A DNA stretch of 64,000 nt, from positions 18,422,001 through 18,486,000 of the forward strand of contig NC_058339.1 of assembly GCF_905475395.1 (NCBI RefSeq). The letters are read 5' to 3'. Of the stretch, positions 49,701 through 62,200 are shown piece after piece (the first letter of the stretch is position 1; each line of letters opens with the position of its first letter). The stretch comes from Chrysoperla carnea. Taxonomy: Eukaryota > Arthropoda > Insecta > Neuroptera > Chrysopidae. Under the pieces are notes generated by a model. The model saw only the letters and a list, made by a program, of their open reading frames with translations, ran no database searches and was not told where the DNA came from. Position numbers and translations under genes: made by a program.

Positions 49701-52700
49701 AATGATGACGCCAGACAATGCAATTATTGCTGAAAATCTTCTGTTCAGTGATGGTTTTAATAGTACCCGTGTATTGTCAAGAAAGGTATACCATATTTAT
49801 TTTTAATCCCCGAACTAAAAAAAAGGGTGTTTTAAGTTTGATCGCTATGTGTGTGTGTCTATCTGTGGCTTCATAGCGCCTAAACGGTTGAACCGATTTT
49901 CATTTTTTTGGTTAGTCTAAGAACTTTTTACTTGTGTTACAAAAATTCGTATACACATAAATCGTTCAGGCAACACAATATATTATTTTTCTAATCACCC
50001 AAAAAATAGGCGGGAAATCAATGGAAAAATTATTAATTTGGCAACGTAGGTTATTCGGTATCGAAGGATTTAGTTGTACGAATTAGCCAACAGATATCGT
50101 TCCCTGTTATTTGAATAAGATCAAGAAGTGATCATAGGGGCTCATTTTTTCCGAGCGTAATTAATATACTTTAATGGTGTTTAATCACGATTATCTTAAA
50201 GCAGATTTAATATTTCAAAAAAATAATAACTTATGTTTTAGGTGAATACATTGTATCAATTAGCAACACAACAACTAAGCAAACAGGATCATTACGATTT
50301 TGGACTTAGATCGATGGTAGCTCTTTTACGTTACGCAGGAAAAAAACGTAGAGAACATCCAAATTTACCAGAAGAACAAATGGTTTATTTGGCTATGAGT
50401 GATATGAATATTGCAAAATTGACTAGCGACGATTATCCATTGTTCAGTGGTATAATGTCGGACATATTTCCGGGAGTTGATGTACCACATATCGATTATG
50501 ACGACATGGTTGGTGCCTTAACAGAAGTTTTTGAGAAAATGAAGATGCAGGTATCTTATATTTTAGAGGATTAATTTTTGATTGATTTAATAAATCCTCT
50601 TAATTGTTAATTTATTTAATCATCGTTAATTTGTTACAAAATATTTTAGCTCATTCCAATTGCAATAACAAAAGTTATTCAATTGTATGAAACAAAATGT
50701 TCCCGACATTCAGTTATGATCTTGGGGAACACAATGACTGCAAAATCAGTTACATGGAAAGGACTCAAGGGGACAATGACAAGATTAGCGGAAATGAGTA
50801 AACCAGGATTTGTTTCAGTTACTGAATATCCAATCAACCCAAAAGCTCTCTCACTAGGGGAGTTATACGGGGAATACAATTTGGCTACGGGAGAGTGGTT
50901 AGATGGAATTATTTCTGCAACAATGCGTGTAATATGTGCCGGTAAACTTAATCATATACTGATATATTTTGCGATATTTTAAACATATTAATTATAGAGG
51001 AAACACTTGATCAAAAATGGATCCTTTTTGATGGACCAGTTGATGCCGTTTGGATTGAAAATATGAATAGTGTGATGGATGATAATAAAATATTAACTTT
51101 AATTAATAGTGAAAGAATTACAATGCCAGAACAAGTTTCATTGTTATTTGAAGTAGGAGATTTACGTGTAGCATCTCCAGCCACTGTTTCACGTTGTGGG
51201 ATGGTTTACAATGATTACAAAGATTGGGGATGGAAGCCGTATGTTAAATCATGGATAGAAAAACATGAAGATGTATCCTTTCAAGTAGAAGTAAGTCACA
51301 TTTCAAACATTTCTTTTTCATTGGCTGTTATTTGAAAAGAAATTATGATTGAGTGGGCCCCAATATTTTTTTTACTTCACAGAAAATCAAAGAAAGTCTA
51401 TTGACATTATTCAAATTTCAGATGCATCATCATTTTGAAAATTACATTGATACAATGCTAGAAATAAAAAAATTAAAAACTGTGGAAATTGTTTCTATTC
51501 CTGAATTGAATTTAATACAGTCCTTGTGTCGATTACTAGATTGTTTTTGTACACCCAAAAATGGTTGTGACCCAGCGGATGCTGATGTTTTTAAAATTAT
51601 GTGTAAAGTTTGGTTTTTATTCTGGTATGTATAGTAAAAAAATGATTACTCTACTTGCACACAAAACGTAGCCATGGTTTTAAGCCACTCACTTATAATA
51701 TTTGTATTATAATTCATTACAAAATTTTGTAGTATGATTTGGTCAGTTTGTATAACTGTCGATAGTGATAGTCGAAATAAATTTGATGCAGTAATACGTG
51801 AAATGGAAGGGATATTTCCAGTAAAAGATACTGTGTATGAATATTACGTCGATGTTCGAGGTAGAGGTTTTACAGCTTGGGAAAATAGATTAAGTGATAA
51901 TTGGTCTTTTTCTTCTGAGTATGTATATATACTATATATTAATCTAATAGAGAAAATTTCTATCTAAGAAGAGATCTCAAAATCTGTTGATTTTAATTTT
52001 GTAGTCTTCCATTTTATAAAATTACCGTACCAACTGTTGATACAATACGATATGATTATGTAATGTCTGCATTAATTGAACATGATTTTCCAAGTTTGAT
52101 TATTGGGCCTGTTGGAACTGGAAAAACAAACTCTGTAATGTCAGTGATTGAGAAACTAGATACACAAAAATATGCAGTTTTGATAGCAAGCTTATCAGCA
52201 CAAGTAAGAAAATTTACTATGTTTCCCGTTCTATGTACTTGTTATATTATCATTCAAAATGAAATATTAATAAATTTCTCACTCATATAACCCCAGGAAA
52301 ACTGGATTATATATCAGAATATATCCGATGATTTTTTTTGATAAAAAAATGGTCTGTGTAGATCTACTTACATCACAATTGATGTACAGTAGTTCTTCTG
52401 TGTACATCATGCAGAGTACATCAACGTGCATAACCGTACATCACAGAGTTACACATATATTTATGCTAATAATTAACGAACGTATATATTTATGCTATAA
52501 TTCATTACAGACAACTTCGGCAAATATTCAAGAAACTATAGAGAGTAAATTAGAAAAACGAACTAAATTAATTTATGTACCTCCTGGTAATAAAAAACTA
52601 ATTACATTCTTAGACGATCTTAATATGCCAGCAAAAGAGACATATGGTTCGCAGCCACCGTTAGAGTTACTACGATTGTGGGTTGATTACACGTTTTGGT

Positions 52701-55700
52701 ACGATAGACTTAAGCAATGGAGGCGATATGTTAGGGTAAAGTTACACTGTTTTATAAATATGATACATGATTCTGATTTGACTAACGCGTACATGTCGTG
52801 AATACTGATCCGTTCTGTGAAATCCAGACTGACCCGTACATCTTTTTTAAAATATACAAAATCTAATTACAACAAGCTAATCATTTTTAAAACTGCGTTT
52901 TATATTGATTTAAACGACGCTCAGATTTAAGTTTTACACTCATTCCTCAGGGTAAAATGATTCCTGGTTGTTCTAAGTGAACCATTAAAGCCATCTACTT
53001 CACGGTAACAAATTTTTTGTGGATGTCACTAAGTCTGTATTGGTGTGAACGCCATAATATTTGACCATTGAGGGAATAGTAACATTTGCAATAGTAATGG
53101 TGGACGAGTCAATGCAGTATAGGTGTCAGGTCCATACTGGTTGGCGATATCACAATACTTCTGGTGGGTAGTCCTATTCAATACTGTAATATTACTTATG
53201 GTAACATAGATACTATAGTATCTGTCTCTATAGTATTTATACCATACCAGCATTGTATTAAACGCCATACATCTCTTACCGTGTATATTACCGTGATAGA
53301 TGAGCTACCTGGAACTCAATTTTTTTGAGTATTGTTGCGTTAGTCTGGATTTGGCATTAGCACAACCAGCTCACGCCTTCAATTAAAGCTATATATTTAT
53401 TTTCCCTTCAATGTTTGTACACAAATCGATGATCACTTGTAAGTAACTAGAACGAATTCATTCAACTTTGTTCTTTACTCAAGTAGGATATGCAACTAAT
53501 AGCAGCTATGGGTCCACCTGGAGGTGGTCGACAAGCAATAACAGAACGTTTTTTAAGCAAATTCAATGTTATTTTCATGATTTTCCCAGATAAGATATCC
53601 ATAAAACGAATTTTCGGCACAATGCTAAGACAACATCTGAAGGAATTTGATGATGAAGTTAAAGCACTTGGTAAGTTCATATAGTCTTTTATGAAACAAA
53701 TTTAAAAAAGCTTATTTCTCGTCCATACCTTAATTATACCGAGGGTAAATACTCTTATATATTTTTAGCTCCCACTATAATGGATGCCACATTAGACATT
53801 TATAATGCTGTATGCGCAAAAATGTTACCAACTCCAGCAAAAATGCATTATTTATTTAATTTACGTGATATTTCAAGAATTTTTCAAGGACTGTTACGAA
53901 GCCATAAAGATTATCACAGCACTAAAGTAGCACTTTTACGATTATGGGTTCATGAATGCTTCCGTGTATTTTCTGATCGATTGAATGATGAAAAGTAAGT
54001 AATATGAGGATTTAATAGCATACATGAGCCGTTTATTTTGTGAACTCAGTCCATTTCTCAAAAATTATTTATTTATACTTCAAATCGAGAGAAAATATAA
54101 AAATCTTTCTACAAAAATTAGCAGATATCACTTTCAAAATAAACTGTTAAAATTTTTATTATTTTTAAGGGATCAAAACTGGTTCTTGGAAGAAATAACT
54201 TATGAACTAGGTGTCAAATTTGAAGTTGTATTTCATACTTTGTGTCCAACAAAAGAATCACCTATATTTAGTCACATTATGAACTCAAATGAAATATATG
54301 AAGACTTACAAGATTTACAAATATTAAGAAAATTTTTAGATGCAAAACTTATTGAATATAACCACGCTCCTGGAACAGTTCGAATAAATATTGTTTTATT
54401 TAAGGATGCTATTAAACATATTTGTCGCATAGTTCGTGTTATCTCACAACCTAGAGGAAATGTTCTGCTTGTAGGAGTTGGTAAATTACGCTTCCAGTTT
54501 TATATATGAAAATAACAGAAATAAATCCTATAAGCTTTTCTTTGAGTTAAGAAAAGAAAAGGGATTCAACATTATACGGCGCTCCACAATTTTATTTTAC
54601 AATAAAATATTGTATCTTTTAAAGGTGGCAGTGGTAGACAAGTATTAGCTCGTTTGGCCTCATTTATTTGTGAATCAAAAACTTTTAAAATTGAAGTTAC
54701 CAAGTCATATCATGTTGCCGAATTTAAGGAGGATTTAAAAAAACTTTATCGAGCTACGGGTGTTCAAAGACAAATGTCCAGTTTTTTGTTTGTGGATACA
54801 CAAATTGCAGAAGAAGCATTTTTAGAAATGGTTAATAACATGTTAAGCAGCGGTGAAGTCACAAACCTGTACAAAAAGGATGAATTTGAAGATGTAATAT
54901 TCATTCAAATAGATTTATTCATTTAGAGCATTAGCATGGATCGGCAAAATCTACTTTCCAAAAATTGGAATAATCATATTTACATTTTCCCAAAAAAAGT
55001 GCACATCGATTTTATATAGAGAAAAGTTTTTCTATTGTGTAACCGAGCCAGTTTAATCTAAAATTTTAACAACTGTAGTTATAGCTGATATAGAAAAACA
55101 TTCTTTACTTCTATAAAACTAGAATAAGTCGAAGTACATAGAGGAGGTTTTTTATAAAAGTATAAACAACCTTAAATCGAAGTTAAACACATAAAAATAA
55201 TGTCAATCGAGCTCATTGGAAAGCTAATTTAATTTAATAATATTAGTGTTTAAATATGATCATGGGAAAAAAATTTGGCCGATCTATTTACTAGTTTCCT
55301 GTTTTTTCAATAACATTATTTCAATAATACTTAGATTAAAACAAGTTTAGAAAAACAAGCCGGAAGAGATGGAATACCTTATCAAAATGAAGCTATGTAT
55401 AATTACTTTATACAACGTTCTAGAATGCATATGCATATATTAATGGCTATGAGTCCAATTGGAGAACCTTTTCGAAATCGCTTACGCCAATATCCATCAT
55501 TAATTAATTGCACAACTATAGACTGGTTCCTAGATTGGCCTGTGGATGCATTATTAGAAGTTGCTCATCATAGTTTAGCTGATGTTAATTTCATACTTAC
55601 AATTGTTGGTACTAACAAGGTTAGCACGATTTTTGGAGGGGTATTAGGGACTTTCCACATTTTCGCTATTTATTAAACACCAAAAAAAATTTTGTTGTCT

Positions 55701-58700
55701 GAGTTTCTGAATTGTTTGCTATCACAAATATTTGCAATTCAAAGTCGTGTCTCATAGTCGCTAAGTATAGCGAAAGTGTGGCGCAGCCTTTACAAAAAGA
55801 TAGAAATTTGTATCAAATAGAAGTAAATAATAATTACAGATTTTTAAAATTTATGATGATGAAGAGGAACAGCCTGCAGAGGCAGTAGCTGTGCCAACAG
55901 CTGACGAAAACCTTTTAGAAGAAGAGGAAGAAACTCGTGAATTAAATCAAGAAGAACTTTGTGAGGCTGTTGCTTCATGCTTCGCAATTATGCATAGTTC
56001 TGTAGTAAGTGGCTCACGAAGAATGCTATTGGAGTTAAAACGATATAATTATGTGACTCCAATTAATTACCTAGAATTAGTAGATGGTTACAAAACGTAC
56101 TAGCTTTTTTTAATCGCAATGCCCAAAAGTCACGTTAGCACAATAATAATTTTTTATTCTATCTAAACGACCTAGTTTGAAAATAATGACATATAAAGTT
56201 AACGTTTGTTGCATCCTACAATGTGTGCTTTTAAAATACGACCATCAAAAATGATGGATCATCAAAAATAAAATTGTTCTTGTTTATATATCACGCTTTT
56301 TTTTAGATGATCATAACAATTCGATTGAAAGGGATTTCGACAGGAAGGTCTATCTCTATACAAGAATTTATATTAACAGCCTTTCAATTATCCGACTGTT
56401 TTTTCTTCTACTTTCTGCATCGTTGGTTTCACAACTGACAGGAATTATTATTTTGTTAACGGCAGACTGATTTAAACGAAACTTATATTAATCATAATGC
56501 ACTTTTTTAATTTATACTTAGAATGTTGGATGAAAAACGGTCAGAATTAAAAACTTATTCAGATAAACTACGTAGAGGAGTTCAAAAAATTATTGAAGCG
56601 CATGAAACAGTTGTTATTATGCGAAATGAATTGGCTATTGCTCAAGTTCAAATTAAAGAATTCCAAATACAATGTGATGAAGTATTAGTTTTGGTTCAAG
56701 CAAAGAAAAAAGAAGCAGATCAGGAAACGGTATTGCAAATAAAATACTTCAATTTTCTTACTTAAAACACATATAAGTATGTTTTTATGAAATTGACCAT
56801 AATGGCCAAATTATTTTAACGTCAGTAAAGTGTCAAAATAATCTTTTTCCACAAAACAAATTAAATCCGGATGATTCAAAAAGTAAAATCTTCCAGGTGT
56901 AAAATGAGGACCAAAGGTATCTCTTTATCATTCTGTTCAATAAATAATATATATGATTCATAATCGCCGATCACTGGGTGTTTACCTATCACTCATTTTG
57001 AGCATTTTTCATGCTGTCCGAACTTATATTATACTTTCGTATAATGCATCTTACGAGTGTAAGAGAGTACATACATATGTGTACATTAAGCAATATGTAT
57101 AAGAAGGACACAGCATACAGACACACAGCTTAGTAGCGAACGGTTACTCACCTCAAAACGTACCAAACCACCTTTGGTGCAACACATGCAGTCTTTCTTT
57201 GGCACTCCCTTTATACTCGTGGGATGCACTATGCGACAGTATGAATTCACCAAAATCCATCAAGCACAAAAATTTTTAAAATAAATTAAAATTTATTTTA
57301 ATATTACATTAATCAGAAAGAGATAGCTGCAAAAAGTGTCAAAATTGAAGAAGAAGAAAAAGTTTGCACAGAACTAGCTGAAATAGCCCAATATGATTTA
57401 GACAAAGCTATGCCAGCTTTATTGGAGGCAGTTGAAGCATTAAATTCATTAAAAAAAGAGCATATTACAGAAATTCGTTCATATACAAAGCCTCCTGCTA
57501 AGGTAGAAATGGTACTAGAAGCTGTTATGATACTGAAAGGGGTAAGAATATCTAAAATAGACATAAAATAAATAATTAACAGTTAATTTAATGAAACATT
57601 TTCATTAACAGTTAGAACCTACTTGGGCTGTAGCCAAGAAAGAATTAGGAGATTTAAAGTTTCTACAAAAGTTAATCGATTTTCCAAAAGACGAAGTCAC
57701 CGATAAAACAATGAAAAAAATTGCAAAATATACTTATTTAAAAGATTTTAAACCTGAGGTTATTGGTGCAGTGTCTTTTGCAGCACAATCATTGTGTTTA
57801 TGGGTAATTGCTATAGAAAAATATGTAAAAGTTTATAGGTAAGAAAAATATTATTGATCCAGATTTACTTATAAAATAACTTTCGATTATCAGAATTTTC
57901 AACTTTTGATCCAAAGGAGGAAGATGCACAACAAGAATTCAATAATATTTTGGCATAAATACATACATATGCAACTAAATATATGGTAAATCTAAGTTCA
58001 GGTGGAACCAGCTGCCCTAATCTGCCTTCCCTACGATCCGCCCAAGACTTTCATAACAAACTTGGAAATAAATATTTCACTAAATATAAGTCAAAAGCCT
58101 AAAATTCGCACACAACACGTCGATGTTAAGATTCATTATATTATTTTAATTTATATTATAGATATGTTGCTCCAAAGATGGCTAAATTAAAAGAAGCCAA
58201 AGAATCATTAGCAGAAAAGCAGGCTATGATGGCAGCCGCTAGAAAAAAATTACAAGAGTTGAATGATCTGGTAGAGCAGTTAAAAAAAGAATATGATGAA
58301 AAAATGAGACAGAAACAAGAATTGGCTGAAAAGGTAAAAATAGTCTAGCAATAGACCTTTTTCATGAAAAAGAGAAATGCTTTTTGATAATTTTTTCTGA
58401 AAATATAGACCGAGTAGAGCCTGTAACTCAAAAATTACGCGTTTTTAACAATAAAAACACTATGAAAAAAATTGTTAAAATGTGAAAAAGGTCTATTCAC
58501 TCATATTTCATTTAAAATAATATATAATCCATGTTAACAGGCAGAAATGTTAAAAATTAAACTGGAAAGAGCTGCTATGCTACTAGATGGACTATCTGGA
58601 GAAAAAATCCGTTGGTCCGAAACAATTGAACTTTTAGAAATTGAATTTAATAATCTTCCAGGAGATGTTCTTCTATCAATAGCTTTTGTATCTTATTGTG

Positions 58701-59246
58701 GTCCATTTATATCGGATTATAGACACGATCTGAAAAATTTATGGCAAAAGAAGGAAAGTAGTTAATTTTTAATAGCTTCATAAAGAATTGATTTTACAAA
58801 ATTTCCAAGTCCATAGCCGATAAGAGATAGAGAGAAAGTTTAAATTTGAAAGTTATTCTTTATAAAACAATAAATAACATTGTTGGAAACATTTTCGTAA
58901 ACCTTAGAATTTCAGTATTATTGAAATTCTCTAGCCATGTTTCTACACTATGTTTCTCATCATTAAATTATTGTTTAGTTGCTCATTTATAAATTTTTTA
59001 TTTTAAATAGGTAAAAGAATTATGGATACCATTTTCTAGTAACTACAGTATTATCAAGTTTTTGGCAGTCCCAACAACAATTCGAGAGTGGAATATTCAA
59101 GGCTTGCCTTCCGATGACTTTAGTACCGAAAATGGAATAATAGTTTCAAGATGTTCTCGTTGGCCGTTAATTATTGATCCTCAAACGCAAGCGATAAAAT
59201 GGATTCGGCAAATGGAAGCTAAAAATGACCTTTCGGTAATTTAAAA

Positions 59247-59279
<33 letters not shown>

Positions 59280-62200
59280 GGAAGTATAAAAAACTGTTTT
59301 CTTATTTATAGGTAATTGATTTCGGAATGCCAAATTATATGAAAACGATTGAAACATCTGTATTCACCGGAAAATCTGTCCTTTTGCAAAATATTATGGA
59401 AACATTAGAACCTACCCTACAATCGATTTTAAATAAAGCAATTGTGGAAGAAAATGGAATACCAATGATCAAAATTAATGAAAGAATGGTTTTTTATCAT
59501 AAAAATTTTAGACTTTTTATTGCAACAAAAATGCCAAATCCACATTATCCACCTGAAATTTCAACAAAAACAACATTGGTTAATTTTGCCGTGAAAGAAG
59601 AAGGCCTAGAAGCTCAGTTGTTAGGAATTGTTGTACGGAAAGAAAAACCAACTTTAGAAGAACAAAAAGATAAATTGGTTACTTCTATTGCGAAAGGTTA
59701 ACTTGGAACTTATTAGTCAATATTTGAGCATTGCAAATTTATAACTTGATTTTAGGAAAAAGTGTATTAATTGATTTGGAGAACGAATTACTACGATTAT
59801 TATATGAAAGTCAAGGATCGCTAATCGATAATCTTGTTTTAATAAATACGTTACAAGTTAGCAAACGTACAGCGGCTGAAGTTTTGGAGAGTATTGAAAT
59901 AAGTGAAGAAACAGAAAAGGAAATTGATTTAGCAAGAGAGGTGTGAGGCTCTGAAGGAGATAAATTAATAACTAAGCATTCATAACAATTTTTTTTAGGA
60001 ATATCGAGTATGTGCTAAAAGAGCGTCAATTTTATTTTTCGTATTAAATGATTTGGGAAATATTGATCCAATGTACCAATTTTCTTTAGATGCTTATTTA
60101 CACCTCTTCTCATTATCGATTGTGGGTTCACCACGAAGTCCTGAATTAGAATTTCGTTTAAAAAGTTTAAATGATTATCACACTTATGCTGTTTATAAGT
60201 AAGTTATTTTATATGTCTATAGAAAATCTGGGTATTGAATGATTATGCACCAATAGGCTTTTAAAGCGTCGAAAATCAATTTTTTTTTGTTTTCTTTTTG
60301 GAAAACGCCGTGAGGTAAAGTTTTTTTTACATAAACAGAATCTGTGATAAATTTTCTTCATGATGAAAAACTGAATTCTGATTTGCTGTTGCATACGTTG
60401 AAGTGACGCATTGTTATTTTATAACTATATACAGGGTGGTTCATCAAATTATATACAGGGTGGTTCATCAAATAGTAGATAACGTTAAAATATTGACAAC
60501 TTCTCAATACCTTTATGTCCGGGAAGACGTTCTTTCCTAGATACAATGTACAATTTTGGAAAAAATGACATTTTTGAGAATATTACCAAAAGGCTTGCTT
60601 AGAAAAATTGGAAATTTGGTAGTGTGAGCTAAGGATCCTTTATATATTAATTGGTTTAAGGCGTATCAATCAATATATCAATTTTTCAATTAATGCATTC
60701 GTTTTTCTTTAAGAAACACCTGTCGAGCATTATTTGAACATCACAAGTTATTATTTTCTTTACATATGTGTATGCAAATTTTGAAAAGTGATAATAAGTT
60801 AAATATGGCTGAATATTTATTTTTATTAAAAGGTGGTATTGTATTAAATCGTGAAAATCAACCAGATAATCCTTGTTCTAGTGAGTATTTATAAAATTTT
60901 TAAAAAGATAATATTTTGTTTATATTTCGAATAATCTCCTGGCTATTAAAAGCTATAATATATAATTACTAAAGTTACATAATTTAAACATTTTCAGAAT
61001 GGCTTACGGATGAATGTTGGGATAATATTACTGAATTTGATAAGTTACCAGGATTCAAGGGTGTTGTTACTTCATTTGAACAATACGGTAGGGAGTGGAG
61101 TGAATGGTATACTAATACAGAACCAGAAAATAATCCTTTAATTGGTTAGTGATTAATTGGTTTTATGGGTGGTTCTCTGTAAATTGGGGAAGCTTCCTAT
61201 ACATGAGACTTAGAACCCATCAGTTTGTCAGAGTGAAAAAACATTAAATTCAGGGTCATTTCAGGCTATTATCGTTATCTCGCACATATTAATGCAATAG
61301 TATAAGCTGTGATTACGTAAATCGGACTGAGTAAACGTGTTTCCCGGTTTATAGAGAAAACCCATTAAAAATTTTATAATTTTAGTAAAATGAATCAATT
61401 ATAAATTTATTTAAGGTGGATGGGAAGATAATGTTAATGAACTGCAACGAATGTTATTTATACGCTGTTTGAGACCTGATCGTTTAACGTTTTGTATGAC
61501 AACTTTTATCATAAATAATTTGGGTCAAATATATGTAGAACCACCTGTGCTAGATATCAAGGCTGTTGCTATAGAATCATTACCACAACAACCTCTTATA
61601 TTTGTTTTATCTCCTGGAGTGGATCCTACATCAGCGTTATTGAACTTGGCTGATTCTGTTGATATGACAAGTTATTTCACAACATTATCATTAGGTCAAG
61701 GCCAAGCACCAATTGCAACCAAGTAATAATAGCATAATTAACTATTTCGAATAGGGCATGTGGCAGGCTAAGTTGTACATGACTGCAAGTAAATCATTTG
61801 ACAGTACTTTATTTAGACTGACTAGAACACAGTTGGAAAGGATAGTACAGAGAGTTAGATGTAGAATTTTGCTCTTAAGCTTTTTGAATCCAAACAATCT
61901 ACGTCTACATCTTTCTTTGAAACTTTATGTGGCTTTAATAGAGTTTTACAGTTTTATTTGCCTATAACAGCGCCTTGCTCAGGGAAACGCTTTGCGTCCA
62001 AATGTCAAGTTGCTCTCAATGAATAGTATTCGACTAATACTCGATTTCGTAACCCTAATTATGGAGAGGATATAAACCCCCAAAATTGAAATAATTTCAG
62101 GGAGGCCTTTTCAACATGGCTACATCGCAAACAATTTACAGATAGGTAGTAATAAACCAATCTGGCTGACACAACACCAAATTTCTCGCAGCTATCTTGG

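Noticed and set aside
52328..52500. Frame upstream of DNAH2 exon 30 as coding
   Set aside because: It ends at a clear acceptor (52510) and has no dynein similarity; it is intron.
59011..59017. Acceptor at 59010 for DNAH2 exon 42 (starting GTA-AAA-GAA)
   Set aside because: It reads well but no donor in exon 41 gives the needed phase; the AG at 59016-59017 with donor after 58757 fits phase and length.
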